A stretch of 38,601 nucleotides of DNA from Sporothrix humicola. Its lineage: Eukaryota > Ascomycota > Sordariomycetes > Ophiostomatales > Ophiostomataceae. Location: contig WNYE01000158.1 of the NCBI GenBank assembly GCA_021396245.1, forward strand, positions 1 through 38,601, in the 5' to 3' direction. This document shows, piece after piece, positions 11,722 to 21,150 of the stretch. The notes under the pieces are model-generated. The model was given only the letters and a program-made list of their open reading frames with translations. It made no database searches and was not told the DNA's origin. How positions within the stretch are numbered: position 1 is the stretch's first letter; every line of letters starts with the position of its first letter. Position numbers and translations under genes: made by a program.

Positions 11722-13661
11722 ATGCATTTCTCAAAGTACGTCCCCGTCCTCGGGGCTCTCTTCGCCGGTGCCCAGGCCTCGCCTGCGCCCATGTCGCCCG
11801 CCGTGCCCAAGGCCCTGACCAGCCGGTCTCCCTCGAGCACCTCTTTCGACCTGGCCAAGTCCTTCAACCAGGCCACGCTCTTCAGCGGGTAAGTTTTTTT
11901 TATCTTCCTTCACAACAATATCATCTTTTTTATCATGAGAAAAATCATAGAAACACATCCAATGTTCATAATGTTCAGAATCCTAACTCGCGCAGTCTGG
12001 CTCCCTCTGCTGAGGACGGTCTGGCCAACGTCCAGCTCCACCTCGGCCTTCCCAACGCCCACATCACGGGTAACGTCGATGTCGAGCTGAACGCCAACTT
12101 CATCCTCGAGCCCACGGTCACCATCAACCTGGGCGGTGTCCAGGCCTACGTCGAGCTCGATGTCAAGGCCGACGCCAAGGTCTTCGAGGCCGCCGAGCTT
12201 GTCACCTCCGGCAAGCTGTCTCTGGACATCCCCGGCCTGCTCGACATTGAGGCCGGCCTCGCCCTTGCTCTGGATCTCGTTGTCTGCCTCGACGCCGCCA
12301 TCGACCTGTCTGCCGGTTTCTACATCAACTTCCCCCAGGACTCGTTCATCGAGATCAACGTGCTCACCTCCAAGGTCGTCCGCCACAAGCTGGACAACCT
12401 CGACGCCCGCACGCTGCCCCTGACGCTCGGCGTGGATGTCGAGCTCGACGTCGATGTCACCCTCGAGGTCGGCCTCCGTCTGCGCACCGAGATTGGCATT
12501 GACGCCAACGTCGACCCTCTCGGCATCCCGCTGCTGTCGGCCGGTGCTGAGGTCGCTGTCTGGATCAACCTGTTCGACTACACCTCGATCATCCTGGGCA
12601 ACCCCCAGCACCCCCGCCCGCCAAACTGCCCCCAGCAGGGCGTCACCGAGGCCTTCTCCCTGGACGTTGGTGTCATTGTCGCCCTCGACGTCGATGTCCT
12701 CAACATTGTCGACCTGGACCTGGCCCCCACCGTCTCGGTCACCCTGGCCTCTGCCCCCATTGCCACCAACTGCATCATCTGCGGCTCGTGCCAGTCCGGC
12801 TCCTCCTCCGTCTCGACTGTCTCTGCCACCCCTGTCCCCTCGTCCAGCGGCGGCAACGGCGGCTCGTCTTCCAGCGGCGGCAACGGCAACCCATCGTCGA
12901 CTGGCGGCAACGGCGGCTCGTCGTCCACCAAGACCAGCACCACCTTTGGCACCACGACCGTCACGCACACCTCGCAGGGCGGCACCACTGTCACCTCGAC
13001 CGACACCGGCGCTTCGTCCTCGTACACCAAGACTGTTGTTTCCGAGTCTGCCACGACCATCACCTCGTCGGCCACCATCAAGGGCCCCCAGAGCCTGACC
13101 ACCTCGACCTACCTCGAGACCACCACCGTCACCATCACCTCGTGCGCTGCCTCGGTTGTCAACTGCCCTGCCTCGTACACCCAGAAGGTCGTCACCGAGA
13201 TCGTTGTGGCCAAGACCACCGTCTGCCCCGTTGCCGGCGCCACCTCGTCTGTCCACTGGGGCGGCAACCACACCGTCCCTGCCCCTGGCCCCACCACCAT
13301 TACCGTCCCTGCGGAGTGCTCCAACACCGTGACCTTGACGACCATCCCCGAGTCGCACGTCACCTCCAACACCTTCACTGCTCCCAGCAGCTGCTCGGTC
13401 GTTGGCACCGTCACTCTGACTGGCGGCAACCCGGCCACCATCACCCCCACTCCCGCCCCTGCGCCCACGCCTGCCCCCACTGGCGGCGCTGCCCCTCCCC
13501 CGGCTGGCGGCTCGACCCTCATCACTGCCCAGCCCTCGGCCTCGAAGCCCGGCTCTGGCTCGCCCACCAACCTGCCCGTGACTGCTGCCGCTGCTGGTGT
13601 CAGCGCCACGCACGCGAGCGCTTTCCTGGCCCTGGTTGCCGGTCTGATGCTGGCCCTGTAA
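11722..13661 (+). CDS. Ser/Thr-rich GPI-anchored-type cell-surface protein
   Basis: Two exons, 11722-11888 and 11996-13661, joined across a 107 nt intron with donor GTAAGT, branch CTAAC at 11983 and acceptor GCAG, give 610 residues. Residues 1-19 form a signal peptide ending AQA. About 57-310 is a Val/Leu/Asp-rich domain of alternating hydrophobic and acidic residues (repeated VELDV and VDLDL-like strings), which suggests extended beta structure. It closes with a CIICGSC motif at 315-321. Next come three 9-residue GGNGG/GGNGN units (341-367), a long Thr/Ser region with scattered Cys, a Pro/Ala/Thr stretch, and a C-terminal hydrophobic tail (about 593-610) preceded by small residues. This is the usual GPI-attachment layout. 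I infer a wall or plasma-membrane surface protein. The N-terminal domain is not one I can name, and no catalytic motif is visible. Codons are strongly C-ending. Confidence 0.88.
11889..11995 (+). other. spliceosomal intron of the cell-surface gene
   Basis: The 107 nt intron has GTAAGT at its 5' end, a CTAAC branch site 8 bases before the acceptor, and GCAG at the 3' end. Removing it joins AGC-GG to T-CTG and keeps the frame, linking the signal-peptide exon to the main exon. Confidence 0.88.
12849..12929 (+). repeat. 27 bp in-frame coding repeat (GGN units)
   Basis: Three consecutive 9-codon units beginning GGC GGC AAC encode GGNGGSSSS, GGNGNPSST and GGNGGSSST. They form a flexible linker between the beta-rich domain and the Thr/Ser stalk of the surface protein. 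Such repeats often vary in copy number between strains. Confidence 0.9.
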
Positions 13662-13839
13662 AGTACTGGCACTCTTTCTTTGATTGCTTGCTTTTCATTG
13701 ACATTGGCCGTCTGATTCGGTCACTTGCTTCATGATGATGTTTTGAAAAATCATTTTCTGCTTTTGGAAATATGTTTTGGGAGTTTTTATTTTTATTTTT
13801 GGGACACACACACACTTCGACACATACTCACACTTCTGT

Positions 13840-13874
<35 letters not shown>

Positions 13875-14494
13875 CACGACCACATTTCTTTGGGTTTGCT
13901 TTTGATCATTATTTTTTATCTGTTTTACTATTCTTCTTCACCATTTTTTTTCACTTCTTCATACATTGTATACTATTTTTTAGACTCCTTTTTTACATAC
14001 ACACCACACACCGGGGACGACATCTTTTAACGATCTAGGCTTGGGGCTCATATCTATATACTCTAAAAAATAAAAATGGACAATTTTTTTCATTTCAAAT
14101 TTTTATTCTCTGATGCTTTTGTGACCGTAGTTGTAACTTCCTCTTCTGACTAACATTCCAGTCACTTACACGGTGACAGGAAAAGTGGGTCCGCTCGGGA
14201 GTACCCTTTGCAACTTTGTGAGGTAGGTGCGATCGAGACATTGATCACGCGAGACATCAAAGCGACAAAAATAAAGGAAAAGAATACTTTTAACTGATTT
14301 CTACTAAATTCTATGCATTACCATATTGCCTTGACTCTATTTTCCTTGTCGCGACGATGCTCCTTGGCCGGGCGTGGTACCTTGATGGCATGTTGACAAC
14401 GTCAAATGGAGGCGCAACCCGGATGGACACTTTTGTCAGGGGCTCAAAGGCGTGTCAACATCCGATGTAGGGAAGAGTGTGGCCTTTGGGGGAG
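13662..14494. other. intergenic region with CA repeats and 3' UTR
   Basis: This region follows the stop of the surface-protein gene and is AT-rich with T-tracts, as expected of a fungal 3' UTR. An AATAAA-like A-rich stretch near 14064-14075 is a candidate polyadenylation signal. No ORF of interest is present. Confidence 0.6.
13803..13871. repeat. (CA)n microsatellite, interrupted then perfect
   Basis: An interrupted CA-rich stretch at 13803-13840 runs into about 15 perfect AC units at 13841-13871. It lies about 140-210 bp downstream of the surface-protein stop codon, probably in its 3' UTR or just beyond. Confidence 0.92.
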
Positions 14495-14504
14495 CATATA
14501 TATT
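14495..14504 (+). promoter_or_regulatory. TATA-like box of the oxidoreductase gene
   Basis: CATATATATT lies about 145 bp upstream of the ATG at 14649, in a suitable position for a TATA element. The sequence between is A/T-rich, and the start codon has a good context (AAAATGG). Confidence 0.4.
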
Positions 14505-14648
14505 GACTATTATGCGAGAAAATGTTGAGGAGATGATTCTGAATTTTGTGAGATTTATTCTGCATTTTGGTTGATTTTAGGTGAATTTATTTGGGCTCGA
14601 AAATCGAAAGTCGAATTCAAAACAGACCAAACCGAATAAAAATACAAA

Positions 14649-16466
14649 ATGGACAACACGGCGGATGCAAACGACAGCCTCCCCCCCTCTCCTCCCCTCT
14701 CGCCGCCAATCACCGAGGACGACGTCTACGATGTGATCATTGTCGGTGGTGGCCCGGCCAGTCTGGCCATTGCAGCTCGTCTCCGCGAAGACACGCCGGC
14801 TGCCATTTTCACCGACGAAGAGCATCGCCGCTACACCTGGCTGCGCAAGTATGGCAAGCGCGTCTCGGTCCGCCATGTCAAGACCAACAAGGACATCCCG
14901 CGCGGCACAAAATCGTCGCCCATGCGCATGGCCGTCCTTGACGCTTCGGACCATGCCTGGTTGGGCCGCTGGAACCGGCTGTTTGGTGCCTACGGCATCG
15001 CCTTTCTGCGCAGCCCTTTGCTGTGGCACGTCGACCCGCTTGACCGCGACTCGCTGCTGGCCCGAGCGCATGAGCAGGGCGCACCGGAGCGTGACTTGTT
15101 TGACATTGGCGCCTGTGTGGGCAAAGAGATTAGCAAGCACCTCAAGAAGAAGCGGATGGCATCTGGTGGCACTGGCGGTTTCGGGAAACCCTCGAAAACG
15201 CCCAAGAAAACTGGCCAAGGAAAGGGCGGGGGCCTGCAAGATGGCCAGCCGAATGTCGACATCAACGAGCGCGACCGCAACGACTACTTTACCCCGTCAC
15301 GACAGCTGTTTGCGGACCACTGCAACTGCGTGCGGGATCGCTATGGACTGGCGGGCGGTGTCTTGCGGCACGAGACGCTGCGTGAACTTGACTACGGTGT
15401 TGTCCGAGGTGTTTCTCGCGAGGACGGCGAAGATGACGATCCGCTATTCACAGTGACCACGGACCATGTGCGCCGTTACGCCCGCATTGTGGTGCTGGCT
15501 GTTGGTCCTGCCAATGCTGCTCGCGTCCCGGCCAATATTCCAGGCCTTGCTGAAGCTGCACGCTGGCTTCGGGCCACAACTGGCAAGGGCGTTGGTCTTG
15601 ATGGCCAGACCCTGTACCCGCAGGCCGGCCATACGTTCCACATTCGACAGGTGCCAGAACCCCAGCTGGCCGCACGCATCAAGTCCAACAAGGCCGAGAC
15701 CAATGTTCTGGTCGTCGGCGGCGGCCTGACGTCGGTCCAGATCACAGACCTGCTGATCCGTCGCGGCGTGACCCGCGTCTGGCACTTGATGCGTGGCCCC
15801 AATGTCGTTGTCAAGTACTTTGACGTCGACCTGCGGTGGATGGGCAAGTACCGCAACCGGGAGCAGGCGCGTTTCTGGTCGGCCGACACGGACCACGAGC
15901 GCCTCGAGATTGTCAAGGATGCACGCGGCGGCGGCAGCGTGACGCCGCATTTCAGCAAAGTGCTGCGAAACCATGTCGCCTCGGGCAAGGTCAAGCTGCA
16001 TACGGGCACGCAAGTGTCGAGCCTGTCCTTCTCGCCCGAGTCGTCCATGTGGACAGTCAAGACAACACCCTCGATCGACGGCCTCCCGCCCATGGACCAC
16101 ATCTACTTTGCCACGGGCATCGACACGGATGTGCTAAAGCTGCCCTATCTGCAGACAATGCAAGACAAGTTCCCCATCGAGACGGTCGGCGGCTTTCCAT
16201 GTCTGACGGAAGACCTGCAGTGGGCACCCAAAGTGCCGCTGTTCTGCTCAGGCAAACTGGCGATGCTTCGCATTGGTCCTGCAGCCCCCAACATTGGCGG
16301 CGTCAAGCTGGCAGCAGAACGCATTGGTCTGGCTGTGGAGGAGCTGTTGCGTGGACGGAAGAAACGTGAGGACGAGGAAGACTTGGAAGAGGCCCCCGAC
16401 GAGGAGACAGACTACTTTAGTGGCGTGGGCAGCAAGTACAAGTGCCTGGCATCTGTCGATGCATAG
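14649..16466 (+). CDS. FAD/NAD(P)-binding oxidoreductase, ornithine-N5-monooxygenase-like
   Basis: A single exon of 605 residues. A Rossmann FAD motif, IIVGGGPASLAIA, lies at 30-42; the GPASLAIA part resembles the FAD site of SidA/PvdA-type N-hydroxylating monooxygenases. A second dinucleotide motif, VVGGGLTSV, lies at 355-363 and suits NAD(P)H binding. An ATGID motif at 488-492 matches the conserved ATG-x-D near the end of such flavoproteins. A Lys/Gly-rich insert at about 165-205 has no intron boundaries and looks like a lineage-specific loop. The acidic tail (about 570-590) is probably disordered. No signal peptide or membrane segment is seen, so it is probably cytosolic. The true substrate is unknown: family resemblance suggests a flavin monooxygenase, but no siderophore synthetase or transporter lies nearby, so a SidA role is not supported. 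OSGIN-like flavoproteins are an alternative. Confidence 0.85.
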   Translation: MDNTADANDSLPPSPPLSPPITEDDVYDVIIVGGGPASLAIAARLREDTPAAIFTDEEHRRYTWLRKYGKRVSVRHVKTNKDIPRGTKSSPMRMAVLDASDHAWLGRWNRLFGAYGIAFLRSPLLWHVDPLDRDSLLARAHEQGAPERDLFDIGACVGKEISKHLKKKRMASGGTGGFGKPSKTPKKTGQGKGGGLQDGQPNVDINERDRNDYFTPSRQLFADHCNCVRDRYGLAGGVLRHETLRELDYGVVRGVSREDGEDDDPLFTVTTDHVRRYARIVVLAVGPANAARVPANIPGLAEAARWLRATTGKGVGLDGQTLYPQAGHTFHIRQVPEPQLAARIKSNKAETNVLVVGGGLTSVQITDLLIRRGVTRVWHLMRGPNVVVKYFDVDLRWMGKYRNREQARFWSADTDHERLEIVKDARGGGSVTPHFSKVLRNHVASGKVKLHTGTQVSSLSFSPESSMWTVKTTPSIDGLPPMDHIYFATGIDTDVLKLPYLQTMQDKFPIETVGGFPCLTEDLQWAPKVPLFCSGKLAMLRIGPAAPNIGGVKLAAERIGLAVEELLRGRKKREDEEDLEEAPDEETDYFSGVGSKYKCLASVDA

Positions 16467-16890
16467 CTGTAGTACAGTTTTATGTTACATTTACAAATCA
16501 CAATGAGCACAATGAAAGACGAGATAATTTAAAAGAATTCTTTTCTTCTATTGTCTAAACTAGAAAAAGATTGGAAAAGACAAAGCGTGTACTGGGTGGA
16601 GGATTGCGAGCAAGCTCGACAATCCCCCGGTCCCATCTATAGACATCGACAACACAACTCTAAAGAAGCAGGAGCGTATGTTCTAGATCGTACCAAGTGA
16701 AAAATCGTGGCGAAAGACATAAAACCAACGAATAAAAGAAACAACAGATAAAGAAAACAAAAAGCAGAAAGACCATTAATTTTTAAGACTCCGAAACATG
16801 AGGTAAGAAAGACAGAACGCATTGACAGTATTGAGAATGAACTTTTGAGAAAAGAACGACTTTTGTGCAAACATTTGGCGCGCCAAACAT
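16467..16890. other. convergent intergenic region
   Basis: These 424 bp between two facing stop codons must hold both 3' UTRs, of the oxidoreductase (+) and eEF3 (minus). The sequence is A-rich on the + strand. No gene is seen. Confidence 0.7.
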
Positions 16891-19800
16891 TTAGTCCTCC
16901 TCGTCGGAAAAGACCTCCTCACCGCGCTTGCGGCGGGCCATCCGCTCCTTCTTCTTCTTGCGAGCCTCAGCCGAGGTCAGCTTGGCCTTCTTCTTGGTGC
17001 CGGCAATCTTGTTGCCCATGGCATCGAACTTGTCCTCCTCCTCGGCGTCATCACCCTTGAGGCGGGGACCAGAGCCCTGGCCCTGCACCCAGTTGTGGCC
17101 AGAGGGAGTCATCTTGCCGTCAAGCACGGCCCAGACCTCCTCCGTCAGGTCCTTGGTGAACTCGGCAGAGTGAGAGATGATGATGACACCACCCTCGAAC
17201 TTCTTCAGGGCCTTGGACAGGGCACCCAGAGAGTCACGGTCCAGGTAGTTGGTGGGCTCGTCAAGGACGATCAGGTGAGGGCGCTGCCACGAGCAGGCAG
17301 CCAGGACAACCTTGACACGCTGGCCACCCGACAGACCGCGCATGCGCGAGTGGGAGATCAGCTCGGCATCCAGACCGAAGTTGGCGCAGTGGGCCTCAAT
17401 CTCCTTGCGGACCAGAGGGCGGAACTGACCAGAGGCCAGGGCCTCCTTCATGTCGACCTCGGCGACCATCTTCTGGTGAGAAGACAGCAGCTCGCTGCGG
17501 GGCAGCCAGTCGTTGTCAGCCGACATCATGGGCGTCCAGCGCTCCTGCTTGGTGCCAACGTTCTCACCCAGGGCGAACGAGCACTCGTACTCGTACGAGT
17601 TCTTGAACTTGCGGCGAGAGTTGATGCCGATAACGCGGCGCTGGGTGTCACCAATGCGGAAGATGCGGTTCATCGCCTGTTCGTCCTCCTCGGTGATGAT
17701 CTTGTTGGCGCGGTCCATGGTCTCACGGTCCTCACCGGTGCGGAAACGCCACTGGATGTACTCCGAGGGGGTCTTGTCCAGGTGGTTATCGATGTGGGCG
17801 AAAGCGTGCTGCTTGATGTAGGCAATACGGATGTTCTCGTGCTGGTAGATCTCACCGGCAGTGGGGATCAGCTCACCAGTGAGCACGTTGACCAGGGTCG
17901 ACTTGCCGGCACCGTTGGGGCCAATGACGGCAATACGCGACGACAGCGAGCACTGGAAGGTGATGTCGGTGATCTGGGGCTTGGGGGTACCAGCGTACTG
18001 GAAGCTCATGTTGGTGGCACGCAGGATGGCCTTGGCCTTGGTCTTGACACCCTCGAGGAAACCGGGCTCGGGGAAGGAGAACTCCATCTCGGAGGCACCG
18101 AGCTCGTAGTAGGACTTGCCAGCGGGCACGCGCTTGACAAACTCCTTCAGGTTACCGCGGTAGCGCTTAAGCTTGAAGCGCTCGTAGTGGACAATGTGCT
18201 GGCAGACGTTGTCGAGGAAGCCGGAGTCGTGCGACACGATGATCGACGTGCAGGGCGAGTTGATGAGGTAGTCCTCGAGCCACTTGACGTTCTTCACGTC
18301 CAGATGGTTGGTAGGCTCGTCCAGCAGCAGAATATCGGGGGCCTCGAAGACGGCACGGCACAGAGCCAGCTTCATCTTCCAACCACCAGACAGGGCAGTG
18401 ATCTCGCCCTCAACCATCTGCTGGGTGAAGCCGAACTCGTTGAGCTGCTTGATGACATCGTCCTTGGTGACGTCGACCTTGGCCTCAGCCAGCTTCTTCA
18501 TGGTCCAGTCAATGGTGGTCATCTCAGTGTCGGCGGAGTCCAGGTCGTGCTCGACGAACACGGTCTTGACCTCGCTCTGCTTGGGGAAGCCCTCGACCTG
18601 CTCGTTGTTGATGGCGCGCATCAGGGTGGACTTGCCGGAACCGTTGGGACCGCACAGACCGTAGCGCTGGCCACGCTTCAGGCGCAGGTGGGTCTGGTTA
18701 AGCAGAATCTTGGCACCGTAGGCGAGCGAGAACGTACAGTTGCACAGGTCTTCACCCTCCTCGTCGTCAGCCTCGCCCTCCTCCTCGGCGGCAGCGCCGG
18801 GGGAAGCCTTCTTGCGGAGGCTCTCGACAACCTTCTCGGCCTCGGCATCGCCAACAATGACGGAGGCGTAGGTCTTCAGGTTGGTGGCCCAGGTGGTGGG
18901 CTCGATCTCCTTCTCGTCGATGAGCTGGCCAGCAATGGCAGCAACGTAGGTCAGGACGGGGGCGAACTTGGCGTCGTTGCCCTTGGCGCCCAGGATGGAC
19001 TTGAGGTGGCCCAGGACGATCTGGACATCGCCGTGGTTGCTAGGCTCGGGGATCTTGCCGTCAACGACGTTGCCGACACGGGTGATGGTGTCCAGGGCCT
19101 GGCGGGTCTTCTCACGAGCCTCAGGGTCGGCCAGGGTCTCGTAGTTCTTCTGCAGACCGGGCATCATCTTGGGCAGGAAAGGAGCAACGATGTTCGGGTC
19201 GTCGACGAGCTTGCACATGTTGTCGACAATGACAGCCGACTTACGCTTGATGGCGGTGTCGCGCTCAGCCAGACCACGATCCAGCAGGGGGACCATCAGG
19301 GCCAGGGTGGGCTCCTGCACCTCCGTGACGAAGGTGGTGGCACCCAGAAGGTGGACAGTCTCGGGGACGTTCTCGGGCTTGGCCACACACTTGATCAGCT
19401 CGGGGATGAACTTCTCGATATCCTTGTTGACGATCAGGGAGCAGACAACCTCCATGGTCTTGTAGGCGCGGGTGGAGACCTCCTTCTTGGTCACCCACAT
19501 GGCCTCGGAGACGGCAGGGATCAGCTCGGGGACACGAGTGGACATCTGGGTCTGGGAAGTGCGGATCAGGGTGTCAATGAAGTCGAGGGCCAGCAGACGC
19601 TCAGGGAACTTCTGGGCGTTGCGGAGCGAGTCAATGACGGGGGGAAGGGCAGCCTTGACGGCGTTGGGCGACAGAGCCTCAGCGATCGCCAGACCAGCGG
19701 CGATGGCAGCGGTCTTGACGCTGGTGATCTTGTCACCGGCAGCGGCCAGGACGGCGGGCAGGAGGACAACCAGGAAGGGCTCGACGTGAGCAGAGACCTG

Positions 19801-20780
19801 GGAGTGCTGGGCAATGGCCTGGATGGCGGTCAGAGCCTTCTCGCGGACGACGGCATCCTTCTTGTTGGCGAGCTGCTTGGACAGCGCATCGACAGTCCTG
19901 AAAATCACGTGTTAGTGGCTGGCTTTCAAATTGATGAAAAAAAAATGGCAAGTGCATGAAGCAATAGACAGGAAGGAGCCATCAATCGATCCCACCAGCC
20001 ATATCCAAAGCCAAAGCCATCAGATTGCGGATGCGGCTTGATTTCCAACCAGATGCAAATGCAAGCAAATGAAAGAAAATAGCTGGAAGTGGCTGTTCTG
20101 GTCCAATGACAATCTCCGATCCTGTGCAATTCTCACTAGCAACAGAAAGGCAATTCATCGCCACCGCCTCAAAAATCGAAAGCGGCAAAATCAATGGTTC
20201 TTGCCTGCTGCTGTAGTGAGAATCGCACACCGGCCAATGGCGGATTTGGTAAATGCCCGTAAAAATTTTTTCTACCCCTCGTAATTAAACAGTGGGCTTC
20301 GCTGTGGTAGCGGTAAAAAAAAAGGCGGTGACCAAAAACGGAACCCAAAGGCTGGCGGGATTGGTGGGGGAGAGTGCCCATTTGGAGAAATGGCGGCTTG
20401 ATTTTTTGGTGGGGGATTTTTGGCAGGAAAAAAAAAGCAGGAGCGACTGGCTCAAATTTTTTTCGGGTTCCTGGATTTTGGTGCGGGAGAACGACAAAGG
20501 GTAGTCTCTGCACCCAAAGGCCAACTCAGGGAAGGAGCCAGCCCAGGGTGCAAAAACCCGCCAGGAGAAAAAAATGAAGGCGAAATCGAGATGTACTGGG
20601 AGATCAGCGAAGAAAAACGTACTTGGTGGGGACGTCGAGGTCCTGGATATCACCGTTGATGAACAAAGCAATCGCGTTGGACGACTCCTTGATCTCGGCA
20701 GCCTCCTTGGAGACGGTGAGGCCCTGCATCAGGTCGGCGAGGACCTTGTCGCTCTTGGCGTTCTCAGCTTTTGAGGCCAT
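16891..20780 (-). CDS. TEF3: translation elongation factor 3 (eEF3)
   Basis: Exon 1 is 20780-20623 and exon 2 is 19897-16891, giving 1054 residues against 1044 in yeast. eEF3 is the fungal ribosome-bound ATPase that helps clear deacylated tRNA from the E site at each elongation cycle. The N-terminal half holds HEAT-type helical repeats. ABC domain 1 has Walker A GPNGSGKST (469-477), signature LSGGW (555) and Walker B ILLLDEPTNHLD (575-586). ABC domain 2 has Walker A GPNGAGKST (712-720), a chromodomain-like insert (about 800-870), signature LSGGQ (908) and Walker B LIVLDEPTNYLD (928-939). The C-terminus is Lys/Arg-rich and ends in an acidic EEVFSDEED, as in the family. Exon 1 ends in VPT and the split codon AA-G restores Lys53, matching the VP junction of yeast eEF3. 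No key residue is missing. Confidence 0.97.
19898..20622 (-). other. 725 nt intron 1 of eEF3
   Basis: The donor GTACGT follows codon 52 plus two bases; the acceptor TTTTCAG is preceded by ACTAAC. At 725 nt it is far longer than the other introns here (73-269 nt). It contains G-rich and poly-A/T patches on the + strand. I looked for C/D-box snoRNA signatures (RTGATGA and CTGA) on the transcribed strand and found no convincing pair. Long first introns in highly expressed genes can carry enhancing elements, but that is inference. Confidence 0.9.
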
Positions 20781-21150
20781 GATAGCGGTGATGTGTATAG
20801 GTTGAGAGAGAGGGAGAAAGAGGATTGTCGGATCGGGAGACGGAGGGGTATCGTCGAGGAAAGAAAAACCGGCCGCGAGGGGCGTCTATCCCGGTGTCTA
20901 AAAAAACGAAAAGAAAAAGAAAGTCGAAAACGACGTGTCGCGCTCTGCACAGAACGAGACGTCGAGGCTTTCGAGATAAAAAAACGAGAGGATATAGAGA
21001 GATGTAAGAGAGAGAAGATAGAGAGGGGTGAAGGAGGAAGAAGAACGAAAGAAAAGGAGAAGTGGGAAAGGGAAAAGGGAGGAAAACAAAAGAGGGAAGA
21101 AAAAAAGTGGACGAGTGCAAGAATATTTATGGCGGGGCGTAGATAAGGTC
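20781..21150 (-). promoter_or_regulatory. polypyrimidine leader of eEF3
   Basis: On the transcribed (minus) strand the 370 bp upstream of the ATG are almost pure C/T, with repeated CTCTC and TTTCTTT. This is typical of core promoters and 5' UTRs of fungal translation-machinery genes. The start site and any 5' UTR intron cannot be resolved. Confidence 0.55.

Noticed and set aside
11910..13613. 567-codon minus-strand ORF opposite the surface-protein gene
   Set aside because: It is a Gly/Arg/Asp-rich shadow created by the C-ending codon bias of the + strand gene. The + strand has a signal peptide, a proper intron and a GPI tail.
14649..16466. siderophore biosynthesis gene (SidA)
   Set aside because: Only the FAD motif resembles SidA. 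No siderophore genes are nearby, and the rest of the protein does not clearly match.
17095..19959. 954-codon + strand ORF opposite eEF3
   Set aside because: It is an antisense shadow of the strongly codon-biased eEF3 gene, low in complexity and without any family motif.
19898..20622. intron-hosted C/D-box snoRNA in eEF3 intron 1
   Set aside because: No paired C box and D box with the right spacing was found on the transcribed strand.
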